Shown: positions 33,873-45,717, numbered from the stretch's first letter. The stretch: 64,000 nt of DNA from Saussurea involucrata (GCA_033807775.1 CM066320.1:178408784-178472783), one strand, 5' to 3'. Made by a program: numbers and translations. The notes: generated by a model from the sequence alone, not told the origin.

Positions 33873-35801
33873 TGTAACATCCCAAAAATTACAATCAAAT
33901 TTAAAATTTTAAATAAACAATTCATTTTAACCACTCATTAATTGATACCAACGTTTCGTTTGCAAACACATAATTAATATCTTTATAAATTAAAACCAGC
34001 GGAATAAATGTTTAATTATTAAAACCATAAATCAACCAGCTCTCCTCGCTTGCCAGTGTGTACTCGTCACGCCTTGGAGCCGTTCGGACCTGAAACCACA
34101 GTTTATAGGAAAGGGTAAGCACGAAGCTTAGTGAATTCAAACACCATAAATAATACAGTTATTTCACACCACCCCTAAAACAGATAGTGACACATAAACG
34201 ATCATACAGGTCTACGAACAAATCATAAACATGTATATCCACACCCACCCACCTAAAAAGGGCACAAGTCGGTCCCACCGACCACATGATAACATCTTCG
34301 GCCCCGCCGAATCCCCGGTCCCACCGAGTCTCTACGCCACCCGCGTACAAAACCTCCGGCCCCGCCGGACCCTCGGTCCCACCGAGTCTCTACGCCACCC
34401 GCGTACAAAACCTCCGGCCCCGCCGGACCCTCGGTCCCACCGAGTTAACATGGCAACATAGTATCAACTAGACACCCCACTATCTAGTTCCACAACACAA
34501 TCACATAAGGCTACCACACACGTACTACAGCAATGATAAAACAACCGTTATTAGATATAGTGAGAGAACTCACCTCGAATGCGCGCCTAGCTTAACAATA
34601 CAATTCAATCTTCACAATTACGGTCACTTCCCAGCACCTAAACGCATGTTAAAACGTGTCAATACGAGACCCGGACCCTATGACACGACACACGCTTAAA
34701 CCGTCACTAAAACTATTTTCCGTTCTCGCCAAACAGGTCTGTTCGGGACCTGTTTCGACCCCTTTAAACCCAGAAAATTCCCAATATTATTTCATGATTA
34801 GAAAGTACTCTGAGATAGGGTTTCAAAGACATATTATACGCCTCCTAACGATTTTTCTACATTTAATTACGGATTTTATAAGATCAGCCCGCAGAACAGC
34901 GAAAAACAACACTTATCAGTATAAAACGACGATTTGGCCTAAGTTACATTCCGAACTGGATTTTGCACAAAACACAGAAAAGTTTACAGACTCAAAAAGG
35001 GAACTTTTGGCACCGAAATCACCCCAATCCGAGTTACGAGGAGAAAGTTACAGCTTACGCAAAACAGTGACAGAACTGCAGTTTCTTTTACATAAAATGA
35101 CGATTCACAGAACTTACGACCACTTTTTCGCCCAGCTAGAGGCCGAACCAGTTTTCCGCTAAAACACGGAAAACGTGCCCGACCCTGAGCTCGAACCGTG
35201 GGCGCAAGTTTCGGCTCAAACGGAGTTACGACGGAAAAGTTATAGCCGTCGTAAAAACAGTGGCTGCACCATTTTCCACATGAATTGATGATTATAAAAA
35301 CGACGGTTTTAACGAAACGGCTTAAACGATTAAGTCAAGGCTTAACGGATTCTACGGTGATTATTAATAAGACATGGCCACGCACTACCCTCTGCCCTCC
35401 AGCAGTGGTGGTCGTCGACGGCGGCCGGCGGCGGTTCATTGAGGAGGAAATAAAACAACCCGCAAACCACCGCGAGACCACTACCCTCTCGATCACCCTA
35501 CCGCGTGCACCAACGACTCACACCACCACCGCCACCCGACACCCAGCCACCACAGTGGCGGCGCGGCAGCGGCAGCGGCGGCCGGCGGTGGTCCTCCGGT
35601 GACGAAAACGAAAAGAAAAGAAACGTCGAGTGAAACCTTACCTCGATGACGACACAACGACGAAACCCGACACCTTCACTCTTCTTCTCCGGCGGACACG
35701 ACAACGACGGCGGCGACCTCCACACTTTCCGGCGAACTCCCTCTCTCTCTCTTCTCGCCGCTCTATCTCTCTCGGTTTCTCTCCTCCTCTCTCACTTCTC
35801 G

Positions 35802-35832
<31 letters not shown>

Positions 35833-36248
35833 CACGGCCGAACACAACAAAGAAAGGAAGAAGAGTGTCTCGTAGGGCTTAGGGAATTGTTTGGTTTGCG
35901 TCTAAAAAAAAGGAAACGAGAGGGAGGGGGATGTAGGGTTTTCATTCTTTGCTTGCTATTCACGAACCCAAAACAAAAGCAACAAGGGGCTTGGTCCTAC
36001 TGCATGGGCCGAACCCCCCCCCCCCCCCTTTTTTTGCTAAGCTTTTGGCCACTTTACAAATTTGACCCCTCGACAATTCCCTACTGTCCTAAAAACACCC
36101 TACCGGAAAATAACGCTTAGGGTCAACGATGCTAACTCTCGATAACTTAAACGATCCCGGAAGCAAGTCGAAGACAAAAATACTTTATAAACCACGAGGA
36201 AGATTTAAGGGAAAAAATATTTATACGTACCGGAACACGGGCTTTACA
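33873..36248 (-). repeat. 5' LTR of element B
   Basis: Same content and order as 27594-29963, with few substitutions. The main difference is a homopolymer block: 10 C plus 11 T near 29730-29750 but about 16 C plus 7 T near 36012-36035. Confidence 0.92.
34268..34446. repeat. Tandem 58-bp hairpin array in the element B LTR (copy 2)
   Basis: Same units and order as 27990-28168, displaced by 6278 bp. Confidence 0.88.
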
Positions 36249-36869
36249 CTTTTCCACTAGGTTTTCTAACCTAGACAAATGATCTGCCACTTGATTGTTT
36301 ACTCCTTTTCTATCCACAATCTCTAGGTCAAACTCTTGCAACAACAAAACCCACCTAATCAACCTAGGTTTGGCATCTTTTTTAGAGATTAAGTATTTAA
36401 TGGCAGCATGATCTGTGTGCACAATGACTTTTGTTCCCACTAAATATGACCTAAATCTCTCACAAGCAAATACTACAGCCAAGAGTTATTTTTCTGTTGT
36501 TGTGTAGTTGATTTGTGTTTCATTCAAAGTCTTACTTGCATAATAAATTGAATGAAACACTTTTTCCTTTCTTTGACCAAAGACAACTCCTACAGCCCAA
36601 TCACTTGCATCACACATGATTTCAAAAGGTTTTTCCCAATCTGGGGCCACAACCACTGGAGCAGTTACCAAAGCTTTCTTTAAAGTAATGAATGCATTTC
36701 TACATTCATTATTGAAATCAAATTTGTGGTCATTTTGTAAAAGTAAACACAAAGGTTTTGAGATTTTTGAAAAGTCTTTTATAAACCTTCTGTAAAATCC
36801 AGCATGACCAAGAAAGCTTCTAATTCCTTTTACAGTGGTTGGTTCAGGTAGTTTTTCAATAACTTCCAA
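36249..36869 (-). pseudogene. Athila RNase H, broken
   Basis: Reads EVIEKLPEPTTVKGIRSFLG, FYRRFIKDFSKISKPL, EIMCDASDWAVGVVFGQR, then VVFACERFRSYLVGTKVIV, HTDHAAIKYLISKKDAKPRL, and ends in VADHLSRLENLVEK at the junction with element B. Visible RNase H acidic residues include the D of CDAS and the D of HTDH. A nonsense codon at 36486 follows TTTEK. Confidence 0.9.
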
Positions 36870-36885
36870 TTTGGCTTTGTCTACC

Positions 36886-37703
36886 TCAACCCCCCCTTTT
36901 TGAAATCAAGTGTCCAAGAACTATCCCTTCGTTGACCATGAAATGACACTTTTCCCAGTTTAGGACTAAATCAGTTTTTTCACATATTTCAAGACTCTTT
37001 TTCAAAATTTCCAAACAACTATCAAAAGATGAGCCATATACAGAAAAATCATCCATAAATATCTCAATGGATTCTTCAAGCATATCAAAAAATATGGACA
37101 TCATACATCTTTGAAAAGTTACAGGAGCATTACAGAGACCAAAGGGCATTCTCCTAAAGGCAAAAGTACCATAAGGACAAGTGAAGGTGGTCTTTTCTTG
37201 ATCCTCAGGTGAAATGGCTATTTGATTGTAACCGGAGTATCCATCCAAAAAGCAGTAATACTCTTTTCCGGCTAACCTATCTAACATTTGGTCAACAAAT
37301 GGTAGTGGAAAATGGTCCTTTTGTGTAGCTGTGTTAAGCTTACGGTAGTCCGTGCAAATTCTCCATCCTAAAACTACTCTAGTTGGGATGAGTTCATTAT
37401 TTTCATTGGGAACTACTGTAAACCCTCCCTTCTTAGGGACACATTGGACAGGACTAACCCAAGAGCTACTAGCTATAGGAAAAATGATTCCCGCATCTAA
37501 CCATTTTAGCACTTCCGTTTCACTACTTCTTTCATGGCAGGGTTTAGCCTTCTTTGTGGTTCAATGGATGTGAAGTTCTTGTCTTCTAAGATGATCTTAT
37601 GTTGACAAATAGAGGGACTAATCCCCTTAAGGTCAGCAATGGTCCATCCTATGGCTTTTGAGTGTAACTTCAACAAATCCACTAACTTCTTTTCCTGATG
37701 CAA
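36886..37703 (-). pseudogene. Athila reverse transcriptase, frameshifted
   Basis: The upstream part (IGWTIADLKGISPSICQHKI, LNPAMKEVVKRK) and the RT core (LKWLDAGIIFPIASSSWVSP, CTDYRKLNTATQKDHFPLPF, YNQIAISPEDQEKTTF, MPFGLCNAPVTFQRCMMSIF, polymerase motif FMDDFSVYG, GIVLGHLISKRG) are in different frames, joined near 37510. A second break at a G-run near 36890 separates the RT from the RNase H. The core itself is uninterrupted and keeps the DD pair. Confidence 0.92.
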
Positions 37704-37739
37704 TTCTAAAGAGGATGAAATGATGACAGGCAGTTTGTT

Positions 37740-38489
37740 CTAATCTTTTAGAAAAGCATATTTTATATGGGATGTGAGTTGTTTCAACTCCAGGTCAGGT
37801 GGTGAAATGATTGATGGTGTGATAGTCTTTTGTTCACTAGGCTCCAAAGATTCAAACTTAGCAACAGTCTCATCTATACTCTCCTCATCATCATCATCAT
37901 CATCATATTCCTCATCATCCTCTTCTTCCAACCTACAAACTTCCCTAACTCCCTCTTCATTACACAGGTTTTCAATCACACTTAAGCCAGAACATTCCTC
38001 CATATCATCAGGGTATTTCATGGAATTGAAGACATTAAAGGTGACTTTTTGGTCTTGGAGTCTCATGGTCAACTCTCCCTTTTGGACATATATCAAAGTT
38101 CTTCCAGTGGATAAAAAGGGTCTTTCCAAAAGAATAGGAATATCTCTGTCAGCCTCAAAATCTAAGATGATAAAGTCAGCATGAAAGATGAATTTGTCAA
38201 CCTGAACTAAGACATCTTCAATTTTACCCTTAGGATAGGCAATGGTTTTGTCAGCTAATATGAGTGTGACAGTGGTTGGTCTAGCTTCTCCTATACCTAA
38301 GCTATTGAAAATAGACAAAGGCATAAGGTTGACACTGGCCCCTAAATCACATAAGGCCTTTCCAACTTCTTTTCCACCTATGGAACAAGGAATGGTAAAA
38401 CTCCCTGGGTCTTTGAGCTTAGGTGGAATTTTGTTGGTCAAGAGAGCACTACAACCTTCAGTCATGGCCACAGTTTCATATTCAGTCAA
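37740..38489 (-). pseudogene. Athila protease region
   Basis: CSALLTNKIPPKLKDPGSF precedes the active site CDLGASVNLMPLSIFNSLG; then LADKTIAYPKGKIEDVLVQV and ILLERPFLSTGRTLIYV. An acidic stretch (EEEDDEEYDDDDDDEE) links it to the RT. Stops separate it from gag (about 38505) and from the RT (37740), each explainable by one base change. Confidence 0.9.
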
Positions 38490-38504
38490 CTTCTTTTTCT
38501 TGCT

Positions 38505-39636
38505 TTAAATGTCTTTAAGAAATTTGGCATAACTAGGCATCTGCTCAATTGCTTCAATAAGGGGTATGTTGATATGCAATTGTTTAAACACATCCAAAAA
38601 TTTCTTGAATTGCAATTCTTCCTTATTATTCTGTAACCTTTGGCGGTAAGGAACATAAGGAGGAATTGGTTCAATAATGGCTTTCTTTGTTTGTGTTGAG
38701 CTTTTAGGGTGGACTTCCTCCACCCTAAAATTTGTATCCTTGATACCTTTTGTTATGTTTTCTTTGACAGGGCCTGTTGGTGTGTTGACTTCACTTTCTA
38801 CTGTGTTTTCCTTTGGGATTGGGGTTGTTGGCTCTAAATCCTTAAGAGATTGGGATGGTTCTTCTAGGATGGTGGGCAATGCTGTAGCATTGGTCTTGGA
38901 CTTTGGATTTTTTTCTATTTCAGCTTGGGTTTTTGGTCCAAACTCCTTGTCTAAGGTTTTATCTAAGTCTTTCCCACTCCTAAGTGTCACAGCTTTCACA
39001 TGCTCTTTTCCTGGTGGTCTTGGGATTTCTGTGTTACTTGGCAAGGTCCCAGTGGGTCGGGTGTTTTGGTTAAGAGCAAGTTGACTGATTTGGGTTTCAA
39101 GGTTTCTTATTGTGGCACCATTCCTTGTCATGTAAGCTTTGAGCATAACTTCCAAGGAAGATGATGGTTCTACTTGTGAAGAGGATTTGTTTTGAAAAGG
39201 GAATTTGTTGTTTTGAAAATTTTGATTTTGTTGATTTTGATTGTTTTGGTAGTTTTGAGAACTGTTGGCATGGTGCTGATTTTGAAAATTGGAATTTCCT
39301 TATTGCTTATGTTCCGGTGGGTTTAAACTTGGACTGGTCCATAAAAAGTTTGGATGTTGTTTCCAACTGGCATTGTAATTGTAGAGTAAGGACCATTTCT
39401 GTTATGAACATTGTTAACTGATTCAGAGTTTTGAGGACAATGTTCATAAGAATGGTCTCCACTGCAACAAACACATTGCACTGAGAGGACAACTGGAGTG
39501 GGTGTAGTGGCAGTCGGCTGTGTTCCCTGACCGGTAGTTATGTTTTAAGCATATTGGTCATAGAAGCAAGCTGAGCTGTCAATGTAGTGTAAGCATCTAA
39601 ATCATGCATTCCAGCAGTCTTCTTTGTAGTTGGTGC
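38505..39636 (-). pseudogene. Athila gag, C-terminal part with zinc knuckle
   Basis: Continues gag on the far side of the hAT-like insertion: KKTAGMHDLDAYTTLTAQLA, a broken stretch with a CCHC knuckle (CVCCSGDHSYEHCPQ near 39460-39500), then the uninterrupted 216-codon segment 39155-38505 ending FKQLHINIPLIEAIEQMPS and YAKFLKDI. Frameshifts or stops lie at about 39540 and 39160-39330. Confidence 0.85.
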
Positions 39637-39786
39637 TAGGGATGGCAAAAAAAACCGAAACCGACGGTGAAAACCGAAACCCAAAATTTTCCAGGTCGGG
39701 TTCGGGGACGTCTTAACGGGGACGGGGCAGGGATCGGGGATAGTTTCGGGGATTTTAACGGGGACCATTCTCACCGGCCCGGCCCG

Positions 39787-39856
<70 letters not shown>

Positions 39857-40588
39857 ACTCTCACAATCACTTCGTCCCTGCTCTCAACATCTTACACCGG
39901 CAAAGGGAAACTTCTTATCCCATTCTCCTGCCGTCGCTTCCCTGCTGCTCGTCGCCGTCTCCTCCACCAACTCGCCGGCTTCTCCCCTCTGCTCATCTCC
40001 AACACGACAGGTATCCCCAAATCCTGATCTCATCTCTTCTCCACTCTGCTCATCTCGAACACGACAGGTTTGTTGCTTGAAACCCTATACATGTTTTATT
40101 TGTTTAAGGGATTGAAGTTGAATCTGCTGTGGTTTTTGATTATCGAAGGGTTGTGATTTTTGGTCCGATTAAGAGTATTTGTTTAATTTGATATTTGTTT
40201 TTTTCCGATTCATGTTATCATATCATCTATTCATCTGTACAAAGTCTTTTCCCCAATTTCAACTGCCTTATATTGTTGTCTGATAATAAACCTATGAAAG
40301 TAGCAGCCCTCTGTTGATCATCTCATTGAAGACCTAAAGCCTGTTGTGTAATTGAAATTTGGAACCCTAGTTACAGATGTTGCACTGGTTAACGGTTCGG
40401 TCGGGTTTGGTTTGGGTTCGGGGAAAACCAACGGGTAACGGTGAATTTTACCCTTAACGGGTTCCCCAACGGGGATCCCCGATAACATCCCCGACAGGGA
40501 TCGGTACGGTTACGGGGACGGGGATGATTATCGGTTTCGGGGACGGGACCCTAAAAACCGGCCCGAAACCGGCCCGTTGCCATTCCTA
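39637..40588. mobile_element. Non-autonomous hAT-like element (952 bp) in Athila gag
   Basis: Ends TAGGGATGGCAA and TTGCCATTCCTA form imperfect TIRs, and GTTGGTGC is duplicated exactly on both sides (39629-39636 and 40589-40596), the 8-bp TSD expected for hAT. Both subterminal regions are rich in CGGG/CCCG motifs. Contains a TA microsatellite (39787-39853). No transposase. Confidence 0.9.
39787..39853. repeat. (TA)n microsatellite in the hAT-like element
   Basis: Uninterrupted TA repeats of more than 60 bases. Confidence 0.97.
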
Positions 40589-40596
40589 GTTGGTGC

Positions 40597-41652
40597 CCTT
40601 GGATCAGCCCAATGCCCATTGTTTGTGGAAATCTTTTCAAGAATTTCATACCCGGTGTTATAGGTGTTGGAAGTAAAGGCCCCTCCTGATGTCGCATCGA
40701 GCATTTGTTTTGCATTGGAATCAAGTCCATTGTAAAACGTCTCGAGTTGAATACAGTAGGGAATGCCATGATGAGGGCATTTCCTTAATAATTCCTTAAA
40801 CCTTTCCCATGCATCGGGAATTGCTTCATCGTCCATTTGTTTGAACATGCAAATTTCATTTCGGGACTTAGCATTCCGGGTAGATGGAAAAAAAATTCTC
40901 AAAATTTTTTCAGCCATATCAACCCATGATGGTACAGAACATGGTGCTAATGAATTAAACCAAACTTTTGCCTTATCCCTTAATGAAAAAGGAAATAATG
41001 TGAGTCTTAGGGCATCAGAAGATACCCCAGGAATCAGAAAAACATCGGTGATCTCTTTAAAAGATTTTAAATGTGAGTGTGGATCTTCCGATGGAAATCC
41101 GGCAAATTGACCATTGGCTTGCAACATGTGAAACATAATGGGTTTTGGTTCAAAATGTGTTGTATCCATGTGAGGCTTTACAATTCCTGAATTTAATTGC
41201 TCAAAATTAGGAATTGCATAGTCCATGATTCGCCCATTTTTTGAGTTTGCAAGATCAATGATATTTAATGGTTCATTTAAGTCATTGTTACCATGAGATT
41301 CTTTATCATCATCTTCGTTATCAATTGGTTGATCTTGAAAATCATGATCGGGTGGATTTCTAAAATCGGGAGGATTACCGAAAACTGGTGGGTTACCAAA
41401 AACTAGAGGGTTTCCATAATTTGGTCGTGCTCTAGGATTTTCTAAATCTGGTGGTCTCATTTGGTTCACTAGAGGTGGTGGTCTTATTTCTAAGACGGGT
41501 GGTCGTGGTGGTCTATGTTCAAATCCGGGTGGTGCATCCATATCGGGAGGATTCATAGAACTTGAAGCTCTTTGTAACCTCGGTCTATGATGAAAGGTTC
41601 TTTCTATGTCAGGATCTAACTCAAAAAGTTCCCCACGTTGGATTCGTGGCAT
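40597..41652 (-). pseudogene. Athila gag, N-terminal part
   Basis: Start MPRIQRGELFELDPDIERTF at 41652, about 80 bases after the primer site. A Pro-rich segment with ENPRARPNYGNPLVFGNPP-type repeats precedes the capsid-like Retrotrans_gag domain: GFPSEDPHSHLKSFKEITDV, LFPFSLRDKAKVWFNSL, RIFFPSTRNAKSRNEICMF, RFKELLRKCPHHGIP and TFYNGLDSNAKQML. It is open up to the hAT-like insertion at 40588. Confidence 0.9.
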
Positions 41653-41730
41653 ACACCACACTAAGTATGATTCGGACGGTGTTAGAAAAACTAAGTCTTT
41701 TAAAATACTTTTAAAAACTTTTAGCGTGCC

Positions 41731-41750
41731 AATCCCCGGCAACGGCGCCA
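41731..41750 (-). other. Primer-binding site, tRNA-Asp type (Athila)
   Basis: On the - strand, TGGCGCCGTTGCCGGGGATT, six bases from the LTR. Typical of Athila. Confidence 0.92.
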
Positions 41751-41756
41751 AAAACT

Positions 41757-43366
41757 TGACAGTGCTTTGAATACACCGATGGACGTGTAATAATTAAACC
41801 TTAATGCAAGTATACATTAAAATCTAATGCCGTCTTTCAAGTAATAATATGGTAAGAACCATGTATCGTCCCACAGAGATTGGAGTAAAAGCGTATTAAA
41901 AGTTTAATAAAAGAAATGGTTTCCAAGGATCAATTCGAAGATTATATTTTTCTGTTGGTGTTTGGAATTATCACAGATTATATAACAATTAATAAAGGAT
42001 AGCAAGGGTGTAAGATGTTGGGGTGATATTTAAACATAACGTCCAGCAGACCAATGTTGTAGCAATGCTACAGCATTTGTCTTTCAACACTTAAGTTCAC
42101 CATCTACTTATCAGGTTGCCCTCTCGGGTTTTCAACAATTCACTACTGATCTAGCAGCCACTCAATCCATTCCTGGCATTGTTGTCAAAACTATCAGTAG
42201 CAAGATGAAGCCTTCCAAGTATATGGATAAACAAATTCCTTTGTTAAAATCACTCTTCCAAGCTGATTCCCATATCAGTTAAGTTGATGTGTTCGGAGTG
42301 GTCCATTCCTGGCACACACTCTACACTGTTACCATCCAAACAGATGATCAACTTATCGGGCAAAATCAACCCAGAAAAGACAGAGACGATAAATTCCTTT
42401 ATTAGTATCTCTTCCGAGCACACTTCCTTTGTCATTCGGATTGACGTGAATATCAATGGTTCATTCCTGACACCATGGCACTTTAACACTTTCAAAATGA
42501 TCAACCGTCTAGAAGTAACTGGATCTTTTTATAAAACTTAACATGAAATGGTGAACATCATTATTGAGAAACGATGTCTACTTTTCATTATGTTTAAAAC
42601 CTCACCCTTTTAATCTCACACCCCAAGCTATTTAAACTTAGCTACTCATACTTGAATGTAATGGACAGGTAATATAAATTACAGAAATGAAATACATAAA
42701 GTAAAGACTTAAATGTAAATGACTTGAATGTAAAGTACAAGAAAATAAAAGATTATAAGTTATTGCAGCAATGCTGGACCAATGCTGCAGCAACTCATAA
42801 ATGGTATGAATATCAAGAACAAGATGAAGAACATAAACTCGAATTGCATAAAATTAAAGAGAGGTTCTGCAAATCAATTGTAAGAACTGATCTACATAAG
42901 TTGTCTCCTGAAAATGAAAACCAACCTCTCCTATTTATACTAAGAGGAGAGAAGGTAAGTTGCCTAACTTAGACTATTCAACACTATTCATCAAGGTACA
43001 AAAACTATTACAACCCATGCTTCCAAAGTTGGTCTTTTTAGAGCTTACAAAAGAAATCATGCATTGAGTTCAGTTCTTCTAGAACATGGTACCAAAAGTC
43101 AGCAACAAAAGTCTTCTAGAAATCGATTCTTCATTCCATTCTTCCAGTCTTCAATGCTGTAGCATTGGGCAGGGCTGCACTATAATAAACAAACATAATT
43201 AGCCTTCCTAAAGCAGTAATTGACAGGTAAATCATAATCTTACCTCCATTAAACAAAGGGTGAAAATAAGTAAGAAAAAGAACTCAAATGTTGGGATAAA
43301 ATAAGAAAATCTAATTAAAATGATAAGAAAAAGATACAATATGCATTAAATAAATAATGCATATCA
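41757..43366 (-). repeat. 5' LTR of the Athila (1610 bp)
   Basis: Partner of 14998-16587; ends TGACAGTG and GCATATCA. Keeps about 24 bp (near 41866-41890) lost from the other LTR. Dispersed palindromic motif at 42064-42077 and 43153-43166. Confidence 0.93.
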
Positions 43367-43371
43367 GCGGG

Positions 43372-45104
43372 CTTAACAACTGGGTTGAAAGTTTTATCAC
43401 AATCAACCCCGACTTCCTGAGATTTGCCATTAACTATAAGTCGAGCTTTGTAGCGCTCAAGGTCTCCATTTTCCCTGAATTTATGGTGAAAAATTCACAT
43501 GCATTGTATGATGTTGACCCCCTCCGGTCGTGGTACAAGTTCCCAAGTGTGTTGTTTAATAAGCGCACTATATTCTGCGGTCATGGCCACATTCCAATTT
43601 GGATCAAGCATGGCTAGTTTGGGGTTTTTAGGTATGGGTGAGATGGTTTGATAAGATAAATTGAATTGTGGTTTGGGTTTGAAGATACTATGGCATGAAC
43701 GGGTTTTCATGGGGTGAGTAGAGATGGTTTGTGGTAAGGTCGTAGGTTGGTTGGTGGGGGCGGTGAGACCGTAGGTTGAATGGGGGGTGAGGTAGTAGGT
43801 GATAACTGTGTGGGAGATGGGGGTGGCGGTATGGGAGCGAGTTGATGAGTGTTGGGTGTTTGGTTCGTGGTTGTGCATGATGTGGGTGAGGAGCGGAGAG
43901 AGAGATGAGTGGTCAAGAAAGGTATAGTCATTAGTGGTGTATTTTTGTAGGTTGGAGAAGGGAAAGGAGGTTTTATCAAAAGTGACATGACGAGAGATTA
44001 TAGATTTTTTGGAAGAAAGGGCATAATAAAGGTATCCTCGATGGTTTAAGGGTAGCCTAGGAATGCACATAGGGTCGATTTAGGCGCAAGTTTATGGGGA
44101 ATGATGGAGGATAGGTTAGGATAGCAAAGGCGACCAAAGGTACATAGGTGGTTATATGTAGGAATGCGGCGGAACAAAATTTTGGTTGGTGTTTTATTTG
44201 CAAGGGTGCAAGTAGGAAGGATGTTAAGGATGTAAGCCACCATATGCAACGCTTATACCCAATATGTAGGTGGTAAAGAAGCATGAAGAAGAGAGGTGAA
44301 TGATAATATTAAAAGTGCGAAAATCCTTTTGGCTTTCCTGTTTTGAGGAGAGGTGTATGGGAAAGTGAAATGGAACACGATACCATTTGAGGCACAATAC
44401 TTATGAAAATAAGTGTTATTAAATTCGCGACCCTTATCACATTGAAGCGTTTTGATGTCCCTCTCAAATTGTGTTTTAACATATTTGCAAAAAGTGAGAA
44501 AAGTCAAGAAGACTTGGGACTTGGATTGAAGAGAGAAAACCCAACTGCAATGATAGAAATCATCTAATAAGACCAAGTAATACTTGTGTCCTAAAGTGCT
44601 AGTAATGGGAGAAGTCCATAAATCAGCACGCATGAGACCAATGGGAGCAAAAGTAAACGAGTTTTAGATAAATTAAATGGAAGACGGACATGTTTGCCTA
44701 ACGGACAAGAAAGACATAGAGGGTTTGGTGACCTTTTATTAAATGAAATTTTAGATATAAGAAAATCAAAAATTAAATATCCCGGATGTCCAAGTCGATT
44801 GTGCCATGTAGAAGCGGAGATGGTTGCATAGGATAGTGGAGGCGTGATGGTGACGGAAGAAGGAGAGATCGGGTAGAGAGATCATGTGATAGCATCTCGT
44901 AAGAGTTGTCCACGTTTTGCGATCTTTGATGGAAAAACCAAAAGGGTCAAATTCAACAGAGACATGATTGACAGAAGTAATTTGCGAATACAGATGAGAT
45001 TTTTTATTATAAGAGGTGTGTAGAGTACGTTTTAAGGGAGAAAAGTGGGTGTGGTGGGGGTGTCACTGTATCCATGAATTGGAATGTGAGAACCATTACC
45101 GACA
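43372..45104 (-). pseudogene. Copia integrase and start of RT (host Copia), broken
   Basis: From right to left on the - strand: end of the protease region (VLVGNGSHIPIHGYSD after the gag-only Copia), pre-integrase segment (TWHNRLGHPG near 44800), integrase core 44633-44253 (YYLVLLDDFYHCSWVF, TLQCDKGREFNNTYF, SPQNRKAKR), then AYILNILPTCTLANKTP, HRGYLYYALSSKKSIISRHV, a Pro/Thr-rich linker, and the RT start NPKLAMLDPNWNVAMTAEY. The expected catalytic Glu of the PQNGKAE motif is Lys, so the integrase would be inactive even if in frame. Several frame breaks, e.g. near 44050, 44250 and 45030. Confidence 0.85.
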
Positions 45105-45427
45105 AGAACTGTTGGTGCAAGTGTACCACATCTCTATATATTTATATATATTTATTTTGATGATTACAAACACACCGTATTATTGTTTATCTAACAAACT
45201 AAACCAAGTGTACAGTTCTTGAAGAACACGAAGATTTTATCTGAAGAGTTCAAGACGGAAGATTTACGTTGTCATTAGTGTTTATAATTTATAATGATAA
45301 ACACCCTAAAATAATATACCACTTGGATATTTCTAAAAACCTTTTAAATATTTTTTTTTAAATAAGAAATTTTGGTTCTAGAAGTATCTGCCCTGCGTAC
45401 TGTTTCTGCAACCACTTTCTGACGCAT

Positions 45428-45684
45428 GTATACCGCGAAGGTAGAGCCGGTATTCCGCGGTGGTACGGCCGGTATACCGCGGGTGTTCAGCCGGTATACC
45501 GCGGCAGGCGTGGTGTTTGTTTCTGATTGGTTGGAAGTACTTTTTCTGACGGCGGTATACCGCGAGTCCTAGCCGGTATACCGCGGGTACGTATTCCAGA
45601 AGTCAACTTTGCATGAGAGCCGTTGAAGTGTCAGCGTACTTTGTACTGCACGGTATACCGCGTGCATTTGGCGGTATACCGCGG
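45428..45684. repeat. Array of eight GGTATACCGC palindromes in U3
   Basis: Copies begin near 45428, 45449 (one base changed), 45471, 45493, 45553, 45574, 45652 and 45673, mostly as CGGTATACCG with GCGG extensions. The 3' LTR has seven; the copy at 45574 is missing there. Confidence 0.9.
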
Positions 45685-45710
45685 ATGCTTGTTTCCGTTG
45701 GAAGTGTTGC

Positions 45711-45717
45711 TATATAA
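45711..45717 (+). promoter_or_regulatory. TATA box of the gag-only Copia LTR
   Basis: TATATAA about 30 bases after the last palindrome and before an A-rich leader start (near 45740). The 3' LTR copy is at 49655-49661. Confidence 0.7.

Larger units (their letters stand above)
27594..36248 (-). mobile_element. Element B: coding-free (LARD-like) LTR retrotransposon, complete
   Basis: LTRs at 27594-29963 (3', 2370 bp) and 33873-36248 (5', 2376 bp) are nearly identical along their whole length. The interior 29964-33872 (3.9 kb) has no gag or pol. Primer site, polypurine tract and interior are related to element A. It splits the host Athila pol between RNase H (36249) and integrase (27593). The target site is a T/A run; CTTTT follows the right end and a C(T)8 run precedes the left, so the TSD is not clean. 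Confidence 0.9.
14998..43366 (-). mobile_element. Athila-like Ty3/Gypsy retrotransposon carrying three insertions
   Basis: LTRs at 14998-16587 (3') and 41757-43366 (5') and a perfect TSD GCGGG (14993-14997 and 43367-43371). The primer site is of tRNA-Asp type at 41731-41750. Without the gag-protease element (19628-25589), element B (27594-36248) and the hAT-like element (39637-40588) it is about 12.8 kb, normal for Athila. Order on the - strand: gag, protease, RT, RNase H, integrase, third (env-position) ORF. Gag-pol carries at least six nonsense codons and two or more frameshifts; the third ORF is open. Inserted into the RT region of the Ale-like Copia. Confidence 0.93.

Noticed and set aside
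37774..38184. 136-codon + strand frame with a serine run
   Set aside because: Antisense shadow of the acidic GAT/GAA-coding stretch of the Athila protease region.
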